From NCBI GenBank assembly GCA_937973995.1, contig CALJIQ010000047.1:1-51719 (forward strand): a DNA stretch of 51,719 nt, read 5' to 3'. Made by a program: the position numbers and the translations under genes. Below, one piece after another: positions 9,001-18,100 of the stretch (the first letter of the stretch is position 1; the number at the start of each line of letters is the position of its first letter). The notes under the pieces were generated by a model, which worked only from the letters and a program-made list of their open reading frames with translations, did not search any database and had not been told where the DNA came from. The stretch is from an uncultured Saprospiraceae bacterium. GTDB lineage: Bacteria; Bacteroidota; Bacteroidia; Chitinophagales; Saprospiraceae.

Positions 9001-11026
9001 CGCATTCTAAGTCACCCGTATGAGTAAAACTATCGCCTAATTTTTTCCAATAATCCGTGTGCTGCACCTCTACGGTAAACATAGCTACACTGACATTTGG
9101 ATCGCATTTATCACTGGCACTTGGCGGCGCAAAACTAGGGGTAGTCGCACAACTATTCGTAGGTAAAGGAATTTGTTGTGCCATCGCTAAACTAGCATGT
9201 GGGCTACAGTTAATCTGGGGAGCGAGGGTGTCTATAAATTTGATGAGTTGGGTATCAATTGGGATTAAGCTAGAGCTTTTGCACCAATCTAATAGTTGAA
9301 AATAACGCAATGTCTTTGATCCACAATCGGAAGGAAATGGTTGATCTGTACTGGTTAGGATATAATCACAGACATAGGTTTCTGTACTTAAATCTAGCGT
9401 GTCAGTTGCATGGAATTTTCCATTTTTTTCATACCCTATTTTCAGACCCACTGTACCTGTTTTGGAAATATCATCTATTGCACTAGCATCATCTTCTCCA
9501 CAACTGAAATGTACGTCTGGTGTTTTGACAATCTTATCTATACCAGGTCTTTTTATTTCTAATGTTCTTTCTAAGTAGTTCACATTACCACATTGATCTT
9601 CTGCTTTCCAAGTGATCAAATAGGTTCTATCGCAATTGCTGTTTTTGCTAATTTCTTTAGCGGTATGTAGCGTTGCTGCTTTATAATTACAATTATCAAT
9701 AAAGGTAGGTTTTAAGTTTTTTAAGCCTTCATCTGTCAATTGAATATCACAATCATAGACCACATCTTTAGAATCGAAATCATTGAAAACAGGAGGTGTT
9801 TTATCTTCAAATAATAGTTCTGTGGAACAAGTTTGAACTTGCACGCCTTTATTGCAATAAGAGGGCGTATAGTCTTCAAAATATACTCGTTTAATTTCTG
9901 CGGTATAGGTTGTTTCTCCACAAAAATTGATCATGTCTTTGGTGATATAAGGATATTTTCCATTCTTGCCACCACTAGCAATAACCTTCCCGAAATTATC
10001 TTTGATGGTAATCTCGTAGTGCATAATACCAGGGATAGGATCGCAATGATTCTCCGTAATCATATCAGGAGTCAAATTAGAACCACAACCAGACCCCATA
10101 GAAACATTAATTCTATCATTACAAGTAAGCGAAGGATCTCCGACACTGAATACCGTAGAGACTGTTTTTGTAGGATCAGACTTTAGGGTATAAGTGATTG
10201 CATATACTCCTACTGCGAACGTTTGGGTTACTGTTTTTCCTTTTGATTTGGAGACCGTTGTACTGATGCAGGTAGAACCGTTTGCATTATACACTTCTAC
10301 CATTGTTTCGTCGTCAATAGCCGCATTGCAATTAGTTGTAATGGTGGGTCCGCCAATCGTTAACACATCGAAATATTCTCCACACCATACTTGAGAATTG
10401 ATATTGGGAGCTTGCAATTGTATATCTCTACTTTCACAACTCACCCAGCCATCCCAGCCAGTACCTTTATTATAATCACCGTTTGTTTTGAAAGTAAAGG
10501 TTAAGCATCCAGAAGGATTAATGCCAGGGTCACAACTAGCCTGTACCCAAGCACCAAATGCAGCAGAGGCACCATAGCCACTTGCACTACCAATGAGTGG
10601 GGCAGTATAGGAACGTAAGGCAGCTAAATTTCCATTATGAACAGATAATAAATCTTTGTTAGAAACATCAAATTTTTCAAAAGTTACTTTGACCGTTTGC
10701 CACTGATTTTGTGGGCAAAGGGTAAGGGTGTCTCTTCTTGCGGTAGCATCTGCGTATAAGGTAGATCCATCACTTATGAATTGATTTTTTGCAGTACAAT
10801 CTGAAATAGTATAGCTGGTAGCTGTACCATCAGAAGGCATTGTAAAAACCTGCCCAAACGAATTGGGCAGGCTACCATATGTTGCTTCCTTAAAGCTGAC
10901 TCTTTCGGCTGTCGTTATATTGATAACTAAAAAGTGAGGGATGATAAGAGATAATAATAGGATGCATGAATAGTAAAATTGCTTAGTCTGTTTAGTCCAT
11001 TTAAAGGACGGGTACATCTCGTTCAT
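6050..11026 (-). CDS. Giant T9SS-secreted surface protein with HYR-like repeats, dockerin-like and cohesin-like segments
   Basis: The protein has 1,658 residues. A hydrophobic stretch near residues 17-36 (CILLLSLIIPHFLVI) is the export signal. The long middle region is Cys-rich, with repeated Ig/HYR-like units marked by phrases such as DKTPPVF, DTLAPQINC, DKTAPTAIC and DTEAPVVTI. A carboxypeptidase-regulatory-like unit (about 1250-1310) precedes a dockerin type I-like pair of EF-hand repeats (about 1314-1370, with DLVQINKHILG and DMVILRQLILG). A cohesin-like beta segment (about 1440-1570) and a T9SS type A sorting domain follow (about 1575-1658, QQNTPNPFKEFTTINFTLP ending in KKMLVLK). The sorting domain predicts transport across the outer membrane and cell-surface attachment or release; adhesion is inferred. 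It stands alone between long repeat-rich gaps. Confidence 0.88.
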   Translation of the reverse strand: MNEMYPSFKWTKQTKQFYYSCILLLSLIIPHFLVINITTAERVSFKEATYGSLPNSFGQVFTMPSDGTATSYTISDCTAKNQFISDGSTLYADATARRDTLTLCPQNQWQTVKVTFEKFDVSNKDLLSVHNGNLAALRSYTAPLIGSASGYGASAAFGAWVQASCDPGINPSGCLTFTFKTNGDYNKGTGWDGWVSCESRDIQLQAPNINSQVWCGEYFDVLTIGGPTITTNCNAAIDDETMVEVYNANGSTCISTTVSKSKGKTVTQTFAVGVYAITYTLKSDPTKTVSTVFSVGDPSLTCNDRINVSMGSGCGSNLTPDMITENHCDPIPGIMHYEITIKDNFGKVIASGGKNGKYPYITKDMINFCGETTYTAEIKRVYFEDYTPSYCNKGVQVQTCSTELLFEDKTPPVFNDFDSKDVVYDCDIQLTDEGLKNLKPTFIDNCNYKAATLHTAKEISKNSNCDRTYLITWKAEDQCGNVNYLERTLEIKRPGIDKIVKTPDVHFSCGEDDASAIDDISKTGTVGLKIGYEKNGKFHATDTLDLSTETYVCDYILTSTDQPFPSDCGSKTLRYFQLLDWCKSSSLIPIDTQLIKFIDTLAPQINCSPHASLAMAQQIPLPTNSCATTPSFAPPSASDKCDPNVSVAMFTVEVQHTDYWKKLGDSFTHTGDLECGTYRVGWRAFDECHEQLKEDTCYRYFVIDDKTAPTAICKDQLNVSIGTDYARINAIDINNGSTDACGIAQLYTRRTVCGDLTKWAGEENTYIKEKYNNELDPTGWNDFVSIECCDLHQMVKLELLVIDNKGNYNFCWVDIRPEDKLSPVCSYLPAQTAYCDELHADELGQSTDTNNNGSFDYNEWVPLTGSLIAYYNQEFGDPLTTCSDNLDCNNLTLEQEYQMIDLNCGQLQVKRRFRAIDWKDNPSSWGEQTITINYRADWAIRFPVDWVGTCGSSIPDTDLEISLGLCDKIAYEVEDQVFQAASGSCFKVLRKFSIINWCKFNPDAPAKEINRVERNGMVRDTLTITSDDWGHHSQLTYTQILEVRDTEAPVVTIDEVEACITGEACDDIKYFSATATDCNIAATNDLQFNWEIYKDGYSIGTGAGNTFEWTVQAGPTYKVKWGVNDRCGNNAWEEQDYQFKDCKAPSPYCLDGLAIALMETGIVDIWANDFDLGSYDNCTSKEDLDIRIYHESLGNQPSTTEEVLQLSSSIDFSCDYIGTQFVSIYVIDAHGNWDYCTTSVIIQDNQSVCNYGQVAGKIYTADGTMVENTEVLIEGIGTMPSPFMTGANGQYDFEIDLGGDYTVRPQKNLHARNGVSTFDLVQINKHILGISAFDSPYQYIAADVNKSNTISAFDMVILRQLILGIIEEFPTNTSWRFIPSDYEFLTNDPLSEPFLEYIHINEMPELMTNLDFIAVKIGDISGNADTNTLTTADTRSTDKFTLSVSNHKLQKGNTFTVPIYPENMQGIAGYQFTLAFENLELINLEEGIAKAENFGMHLTDRGYITTSWNGTPQSSTLSQHSKAEPLFQLTFKAKKDGQLKDHLTITSAITTAEAYSKEGNLLSIDLEVQEKELTAITLQQNTPNPFKEFTTINFTLPEMDQIQLKVINLQGTIFHQQDITATKGDNTIYFNQHLPPGTYLYQLITSNERLTKKMLVLK

Positions 11027-11986
11027 GGATGAATTGATTTTTTATGCCGTATCCTTCACAGGGGAAGAAAGGCAATACGGTTTTGGTTAAAATTTCAACA
11101 ATTTTGGTTACTCTACCAGTATAGGAAAACCTGTCTGGTAGTCTATATAATTGACAGATGGAAATGCGATAGCACGCACTTGCATCTGGGCAATTTAAAC
11201 CCTTAAGACTTCCAGTTGAAGGAACCGAATAGGCTATAAAAAGCCCCTACGATTACTGCGTCAACTGAATCGTTAATACATTGTTGAGATTATCCGTATT
11301 AAAATTCTTTTCTAATGGTCTTAAGCAGTGCTTTGGATTGGATTATCCAGTGAATAGTCCAAGTGGGATTATCCTAGGCAATGCTTGAGAGAAGAGAAAG
11401 TTATGTGCTTTTCTCATCCATAAAGAACTTAAAAGATGGTGGTAAGTAAAGAGGACTTGCTATAGTAATAGCATGGAGATATTCCGATTTGGTTATAGCA
11501 AGGTATAGGAGGTTGTGTAAGGTGGAAAGTAATGACTGTAATCGCCATAATATCTTCGCTATCAGTGATCTATCACTGTAGGGGGTTAGGTATAACCTGT
11601 TGTTCATGGGTACTTAAAATGTATTGGTAATACTTCTGCAACTTGTTCAAGGTTACAGATAATTAGCTTACCTTTTTTATTGAATTTTGGATATAATTTC
11701 TAACTGTAATTTTGAACGATTGAATATGTTCGAAATTCATCATTCAAAATAAATAAATGTCTTAGGTGGTAGATAGTAATAGGCAAGCGTTTTTGATCGC
11801 TCTTTTTGAATAGTAATGATGGATTTTAAAAATAGATGGAAGGCTTTGTAATTTTGATGCTGCAATATATCTTATTTTTTTTGATAAATGCAAGCATCCG
11901 TTGTCAATAAAAAATGATATTTTTTTACTTTCTTTTATCATTCGTTTTTAAATGACTAATTATCAAATATTTAGTGTTTAGGAAAA
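11027..11986. other. 960-base gap with no supported gene
   Basis: This stretch lies upstream of the giant surface protein gene and downstream of the sulfotransferase gene, both on the minus strand. It has a weak CCGTAT ... ATACGG pairing near 11047-11083 and otherwise AT-rich DNA, richest after 11600. A 68-codon open frame (minus, 11401-11607) lacks any recognisable domain or conserved look. The upstream part presumably holds the promoter of the surface gene, but I cannot place it. Confidence 0.5.
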
Positions 11987-13048
11987 CTAAAATAATTTTC
12001 CAGGATAATCTTGCCAAGTTTGTCTTCCTCCAAAACGCCAACGACTCAATTTATTTTTCCATTGGTATTTTCTCAAAATATATGGGTGTGTATAAGAAGA
12101 ACTAGTTGCATAAGGATAGTCCAATTTTTCGCATAATTCCCGACAATTAGTAAATTGAATTTTATGCTTCTTTAGAAAAATAGGAGAGATGGAAAAAGAG
12201 GCAATGGCAGCATGAACCAATTTTTTTTCTGTTTCTGTTAGTTGCTGAAAACGTCCTATACTAGAGGAAACTACTTTAGCCGTTTCATGATGTTGCCATC
12301 CTTTCATAGTGGTCGGTTCGGAACGTTGTTCGTGCTTTGCCTTAATTATTTCTTCTTCAAAAGGAAGCTGTAGAAATTGACATAATTGTGCGATTGTTGT
12401 TTTGGGATTGGCTACTAAGTCTTCATATTTCAATTGATAATATCTAGGACTTTGATAGCAAGAAGTGGCAACCGCTGTATTATACACATAGTACCCTGTC
12501 GCATAATAAGCATTCATGCCCCTAGCCATTAAGGAGGCAATCGTGTCATAGGGATTTCTAATTATTTGGATGACTTTACCGGTAGGATAATTTTCAAGAA
12601 ACGCTCGGAAGCCATAGGCATTGACTGGCGTTTTTTCAATCCATATTGCTTTTTGATTTTTTTGTAAAGACTTTTTAAAAAAAACGGTAACGAATGCTTG
12701 AAAGCTATTTGTTGTTTGCAACAATTGTTGTAGTTCTGCTTCCTGCCAACCATACTCTGCTTGTAAAAGATTCACGCCTCTGCGGATTACCCACCCATCT
12801 GTCACGATGTGGTTCAATAATTTATTTCTTTCCACTTGCCAATTTTGGTAAACAGAAGGATAGGCAAATAAACAGGTTTCAGGGCCTGCAAAAATGTGGG
12901 AATGCCGATTAAGGATGGTTTTTAGAAGAGAACTACCTGTGCTGCCCGAGCAGCCGATGATGATTGCCAATAGAGATGAGTATATTAGATGTGCTAAGTA
13001 ACGACAAAACAATAACTCCACCATTTGGACGATCTCTTTTGCCCTCAT
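11987..13048 (-). CDS. Sulfotransferase family protein
   Basis: The protein has 353 residues. The 5'-phosphosulfate loop is visible near residues 32-43 (GCSGSTGSSLLKTILNRH), and the 3'-phosphate binding segment near 162-172 (IIRNPYDTIASLM). These are the two PAPS-binding motifs of the sulfotransferase P-loop fold, which moves sulfate from PAPS to an alcohol or amine on a sugar, lipid or protein. The early strand (SLLAIIIGCSGS) follows directly on a short N-terminal extension, so the true start may be the internal ATG at MVELL. There is no PAPS synthesis gene next to it, so sulfate activation must be encoded elsewhere. It stands alone on the minus strand. Acceptor unknown. Confidence 0.85.
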   Translation of the reverse strand: MRAKEIVQMVELLFCRYLAHLIYSSLLAIIIGCSGSTGSSLLKTILNRHSHIFAGPETCLFAYPSVYQNWQVERNKLLNHIVTDGWVIRRGVNLLQAEYGWQEAELQQLLQTTNSFQAFVTVFFKKSLQKNQKAIWIEKTPVNAYGFRAFLENYPTGKVIQIIRNPYDTIASLMARGMNAYYATGYYVYNTAVATSCYQSPRYYQLKYEDLVANPKTTIAQLCQFLQLPFEEEIIKAKHEQRSEPTTMKGWQHHETAKVVSSSIGRFQQLTETEKKLVHAAIASFSISPIFLKKHKIQFTNCRELCEKLDYPYATSSSYTHPYILRKYQWKNKLSRWRFGGRQTWQDYPGKLF

Positions 13049-13155
13049 TTTCCATTAAAAATTATTTCCGTAGCCCTGCTATGCAAAGAATTTTTAATAA
13101 AAACTGAGAACAAAATAGTTTCGACCAATTTGATGGATTTATTATTTCGTCGTTA

Positions 13156-13824
13156 CTAAGTAAGGATTTTTTGTAACTCAACAAGGTTTTTTGCCTCATC
13201 AAATATTGCTTCCACATCAATTGTGAATTTTTTTACAGCAGTAGAACTGATATTTCCTTTTTTACCTTTATAAACTAATTGGTACTCTTTTTCCGCATTC
13301 AATTGATACTGTTCTACTATTTTCTTAATAGGATCAATGATCCAATATTCTTCCACTCCATGATCTTGGTAATCCTGAAATTTAATCCCCCGATCATTTT
13401 TTGCCGTTTTTTTGGAAAGGATTTCAATAACTAAGTTGGGTGGGGGAAATAGACTTTGGGTAGCTTTGAAAGACTTCGCTACTTTTTTATGGAAGAAGCA
13501 AATGTCTGGTTCATAGTCATTTCTAGTCAGTTGGATCATAATTTTTTCAATGCCCACATACCCTAACTTGTTTTTGCGAACATGAGCCATTAATAGGCTA
13601 GATAGTAAGGTTGTTACATCATTATGAGACTTCTTAACAGGCGAATGAATAACTATTTCACCGTTAATAAATTCTGCCTTTTCAAACTCTGAGATTTCAT
13701 TATAAAATGTTACTCGTCGCTTTTTTTCTGCCTGTAAAATGGCAGAAACTTCCGTAACTAAGGCAGGTGCGTTAGGTAAGGCTAGTATTTTATCCACTAA
13801 CTGTTTTCCAATAGGTTTAGTCAT
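13156..13824 (-). CDS. Uma2 family (DUF820) PD-(D/E)XK endonuclease-like protein
   Basis: The protein has 222 residues. The C-terminal half shows the Uma2/DUF820 nuclease core: YEPDICFF (catalytic Asp), LVIEILSKKT (Glu-x-Lys type strand), then QDYQDHGVEEYWIIDP. This is a restriction-endonuclease-like fold found in many copies in cyanobacteria and Bacteroidota; the biological role is unsettled, and links with mobile DNA have been proposed. The first 50 residues are a helical extension not needed for the fold. A second family member lies at 34383-34964, clearly divergent. It is divergently placed from the M15 peptidase gene with a 69-base gap. Confidence 0.85.
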   Translation of the reverse strand: MTKPIGKQLVDKILALPNAPALVTEVSAILQAEKKRRVTFYNEISEFEKAEFINGEIVIHSPVKKSHNDVTTLLSSLLMAHVRKNKLGYVGIEKIMIQLTRNDYEPDICFFHKKVAKSFKATQSLFPPPNLVIEILSKKTAKNDRGIKFQDYQDHGVEEYWIIDPIKKIVEQYQLNAEKEYQLVYKGKKGNISSTAVKKFTIDVEAIFDEAKNLVELQKILT

Positions 13825-13893
13825 GCTAGGAAATTTTGTACTAAGTTAAGAATTTTTCAAAAGGGATGAGTAATTTGCGGGAAATAGTATAAC

Positions 13894-14703
13894 ATGAAAT
13901 ATTATCACCTACTTTTATTGTTTTTGCTGGGAGCTTGTAAAGAAATGCCTGGTAAAAAAGAAACGGCAGCTACCTCTGAGATGGCAACAAGAAAAGCCAC
14001 TCCGCCTGCCACCCCGACGGTCCAAATAGATTCCTCTATTACCATTGATTATATCATGGGTAAATTTGATCCAGTTACCCATCCTGATTTTGTATTGGTC
14101 AATCCGCCTCACTCGGATGGCAATAAACGCTATCTGCACAAAGCAACTTGGGCTGCTTTTCAGAAAATGTACAATGCCGCTAAGAAGGACGGCGTCACCC
14201 TTCAAATTCGATCTGCCACTAGAAATTTTGAAGCCCAAAAGGGAATATGGGAAGCCAAGTGGACTGGTGAACGTCTAGTAGAAGAAGGTGAAAATTTGGC
14301 GAAAACTACCCCTGACCCAAAGGAAAGAGCCTTGAAAATTTTGCGTTGGAGTTCTATGCCGAGCAGTTCTCGTCATCATTGGGGGACAGATATAGATATT
14401 AATGCCTTTGAAAATAGTTATTTTGAAAAAGGGAAAGGCTTAAAAGAATATACTTGGCTAGTAGCTAATGGACCCACCTTTGGCTTTTGCCAACCTTATA
14501 CCCCAAAAGGTCCCGAACGCCCACATGGATATAATGAGGAAAAATGGCATTGGTCCTATATCCCCTTAGCTAAAAAACTAAGCGATCAGGCAAAGCTTCG
14601 TTTAAACGATCATATGATTCGAGGCTTCAAAGGGGCAGAAGCGGCTAAAAGTATTGGTGTCGTAGAGAAGTTTGTCTTGGGCATTAATAAAGATTGTTTG
14701 TGA
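13894..14703 (+). CDS. M15-family D-alanyl-D-alanine carboxypeptidase-like lipoprotein
   Basis: The protein has 269 residues. A lipoprotein signal ends at LLGAC (Cys15). The M15 (VanY-type) zinc peptidase core follows: RSATRNFEAQKGIW, then SSRHHWGTDIDI near residue 160 (His and Asp zinc ligands) and EKWHWSYIP near 217 (Glu base and the last His ligand). Such enzymes trim the terminal D-Ala of peptidoglycan stem peptides in the periplasm. A proline/threonine-rich linker separates the lipid anchor from the domain. The start ATG gives an ideal lipoprotein signal. Gene stands alone; a hairpin (14767-14801) lies downstream. Confidence 0.9.
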   Translation: MKYYHLLLLFLLGACKEMPGKKETAATSEMATRKATPPATPTVQIDSSITIDYIMGKFDPVTHPDFVLVNPPHSDGNKRYLHKATWAAFQKMYNAAKKDGVTLQIRSATRNFEAQKGIWEAKWTGERLVEEGENLAKTTPDPKERALKILRWSSMPSSSRHHWGTDIDINAFENSYFEKGKGLKEYTWLVANGPTFGFCQPYTPKGPERPHGYNEEKWHWSYIPLAKKLSDQAKLRLNDHMIRGFKGAEAAKSIGVVEKFVLGINKDCL

Positions 14704-14766
14704 TGGAAAGGATTGTTTAATGGCCTGATGGCTTGATGGTTGACCTGCCCCTTTAGAAACCCTTGT

Positions 14767-14801
14767 GCAAATCAGATTGGCTCGATGCCAATCTGATTTG
14801 C
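14767..14801. repeat. Perfect 15-bp hairpin after the M15 peptidase gene
   Basis: GCAAATCAGATTGGC (14767-14781) and its exact reverse complement (14787-14801) flank a TCGAT loop. The surrounding 14704-15044 gap also has GATGGCTTGATGG words (14724-14741) opposite ATCAAACAATC words (14888-14927), so the whole gap is loosely palindromic. No T run follows, so efficient termination is uncertain. Nothing gene-like is seen in this gap. Confidence 0.75.
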
Positions 14802-15044
14802 TAATTGCCTCCATTACAGGAGATTTCTCAAAGAACCCTATTAATTTAACTGTATCATTTCTTTTGTTTGCGTACACTTAACATTAACAATCAAACAATC
14901 AGCGAAGCGAAACCATCAAACAATCTCCATTAATTCCGTCTCAAAATTGTCGTTTATAGGTATTTGGATTGGTAGCAACTGTCAATCCTTATTATTTTCG
15001 TGTTTGTTTATTTAGTGAAAATGCTCGAACTATTAAGGTTATTA

Positions 15045-15081
15045 AGATAGCAGGCATTTTAAAAAAAAATGCCTGCTATCT
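15045..15081. repeat. 16-bp perfect hairpin in the leader of the metalloprotease gene
   Basis: AGATAGCAGGCATTTT (15045-15060) pairs exactly with 15066-15081 around five A residues. An ATG at 15069 sits in the right arm, in frame with the gene, but would add 11 unlikely residues ahead of the signal peptide. I therefore place the hairpin in the untranslated leader, 20 bases before the chosen start. Confidence 0.75.
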
Positions 15082-15101
15082 ATGAAGCAACAGATATTAA
15101 A

Positions 15102-18100
15102 ATGGCAAATAGATTTTACCAACCCACACTTCTTACAGTAACGCTACTATTTCTTTTCAATGTACTTACCGCTCAAAATATTTGGACGGACATTGATGAA
15201 AGACAACTTTCTAATAGTCGTTCTTCTTTGCAAGTCAATTCTTATAGAACGCTAGCCTTAGATATAGAGAAATTTGAACAAATACTTTCAAAAGAAGAAG
15301 AGCAAGCAGCACTGTCCTTGCCTTTACCGAATAGGGAATTAGCCACTTTTCGACTTCAATCTGCTCCTTTCCTAGAGCCTGCACTTGCGGTAAAATATCC
15401 TGCTATTCAATCCTACACCATTCAGCAGGTAGAAAATATCGCTATTAGTGGAAGGTTGACCTATACACCCAATGGAGTGCATGCGATCATTCATGATGCA
15501 GCAGGGATAGTATTTATTGAGCCTTTAGTGAAAGGCGAGAACTCTTACTATGCTAGTTACTATGCCAAGGACCAAGTGGTTGAAAATTTTGGAGACTTGC
15601 AATTGAGTTGTGGACATCGAGTTGAGCAACTGGAATCGAAGGAGAATTCTGTTTCAGAGATGACTCCCCCTCTTTCCAAGAGAGGGTCGGGGGGAGTTCA
15701 AAGTCGCTCAAGAGGGATGCCCACTGATTTAACCGTTTATAAATTAGTTCTTTCTAGCACAGGTGAATTTGCAGATTATCATAGGGCTAGACTGAAAGGA
15801 GAGGTGTTTTTTGAATTTGGAGAATTACTAACTTTTGTCAATTCCATTTTTGAAAGAGACTTTGCTATTCGTTTTGAGTTGATAGAGGAAACAGAAGACC
15901 TAGTTTTTTTAGATGCAGCTACCGATCCTTATGATGGAAATGGAAGTGTTTTTAGTTTAGTCAATCAAAGTTCGTTTGAGATTGAAACAAGAGTGGATGT
16001 CAACAAATTTGATATAGGACATATCTTAACCGCAGACTGTTTTACGGGAGGTGGAGCAGTAGGGGTAGTGACGGGATTGGCCTGTTCTGTGGCAAAATCT
16101 CAAGGAGTGTCTTGCCAGTTTCAAAGTAATACTGTTTTTGCTACCAATGTTTTTGCACATGAATTAGGACATCAACTTTCTGCCAGCCATTCCTGGTCCA
16201 ATTGCACGGGTTCCGAAGGGCAACGTGCAGCTACTCCTTATGAGCCAGGTAGCGGCAGTACCATCATGTCTTATGCAGGGGCCTGTGGGCCACAAAACAA
16301 TATCCAGCAACGATCAGATGCTTATTTCCATGTGGCGAATATAGAAGAAGTAGAGTTATTTCAAGAAAGCAATGCCGCTTGTGGAACGAAATTAACAACT
16401 GGAAATATCGCACCAGAAGCGATTATCCTGCAAGCGCAGAACTTAGTGATTCCCATTGGTACTCCTTTTGAATTAAAAGGCGAAGGGCTAGATGAAAACG
16501 GAGATAACCTTACCTATACTTGGGAACAGTTTGATTTGGGACCTGCTTCTACTCTGAATGACCCTAGAGGGAATTCTCCTACTTTTCGTTCTTTTCCACC
16601 CGCTTCTTCTGCGGTCCGAATTATACCTAGTTTAGAAAATATTATTAATAACGATTTTGATAATAAGGAGGTATTACCCACTTTCTCAAGAGACTTGACC
16701 TTTCGATTGACCGTCAGAGATAACCATCCAGAAGCAGGTGGAGTAGATTGGGAAGAAATTGCTTTTAGTGCCACTGAAACGGCTGGCCCTTTTTTAGTGA
16801 CTTTTCCCAATCGAGGGACAGATGTAGTACGAGTAGGAGAATCTGTAAATGTACAATGGGAGGTAGCGAATACGAATGTGGCTCCTGTAAATTGCCAAAA
16901 GGTAGATATACTCCTTTCCATAGACGGGGGTAAAACTTATCCACAAATATTAGCCAAAGAAGTGGACAATGATGGTAGCCAAATTGTTACGATTCCAGAA
17001 ATCATTACCAATACAGCACGAATAAAAATAGCAGCGGCAGACAATATCTTTTTTGATATTTCTAATAATAATTTTGATATCCTCAATCCTACCCAAGCGG
17101 GTTTTTCTTTTGCGACCAGTATTCAAAGCAAAGAAATTTGTTTACCAGAACAAGTAATAGTTGATTTAAATACGGTCTCCTTATTGGATTATCAAAATGA
17201 TATCGTTTTTGAAGTAGTAGAAGGCTTGCCTGAAGGGGCGACTGCCACTTTTCAAAATGCAAATACGACTCCTGGAAGCAGTAATCAGCTAAGTATTGAT
17301 TTCCAAAATGTAACCACTGAAGGAGATTTTGAATTGGATGTTCGAGGGGTCGCTCCTAATGCGGACACCATTATTAGAACCATAGATTTTAACCTAATCA
17401 GCAACGACTTCTCCGACTTATTATTAATGATGCCTGCTAATAATAGTCAAGGCATTGCTAGTCCTTCTTATGTTTGGCAAACTAGTGAAGATGCGATTAC
17501 TTATGATATTGAGATTGCTACTAGCCCCTCGTTTGGCAATACTATTGTAGATCGAGCTAGTAATTTAAGAACTCCAGAATATCCTTCTAGAGAATCGCTT
17601 GAACCCAGTACTATTTATTATTGGCGGGTAATTCCTTCTAATGAATGCGGGGTAGGAGAGGCCTCTGAGATTTTTGCTTTTCAGACGGAGCGATTGGTGT
17701 GTACTAGTGTTGAAAGTGGTCAAGTGCCATTGTTTATTTCTGGACAAGGTACTCCTACGGTTCAATCCACTTTAGACTTTTCTTCTTCCCTAACCATTAG
17801 CGATATCAATGTCCTGGGCTTAAAAGGAAGGCATGACCGAGTTCAGCATATTGCTGTTCGCTTGATTAGTCCTAGTGGCACTTCTATTACATTATTGAAT
17901 GCAGAATGCCCGTCCGTATCTCCAAATATTAATCTTAGCTTCGATGATGAATCTTTGATAACGAATAGATGTCCAGCAAACGATCAGCAAACCAAAACAC
18001 CTCAAGATTCCTTATCCACTTTCGATGGAGAAAACGCTAGTGGCACTTGGATATTGGAAGTGGAAGTGCTCAATGCTGACGGAGAAGGCGGTTCGATTGA

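Noticed and set aside
11401-11607. 68-codon open frame on the minus strand upstream of the giant surface gene
   Set aside because: No domain, no signal, ordinary AT-rich spacer composition and no start context; I treat the gap as non-coding.
15069-15101. Upstream ATG for the metalloprotease
   Set aside because: It sits in the right arm of a perfect hairpin and would push the signal peptide away from the N-terminus.
16514-16921. 135-codon minus-strand frame
   Set aside because: It lies wholly inside the metalloprotease gene, whose frame is continuous and has clear domains.
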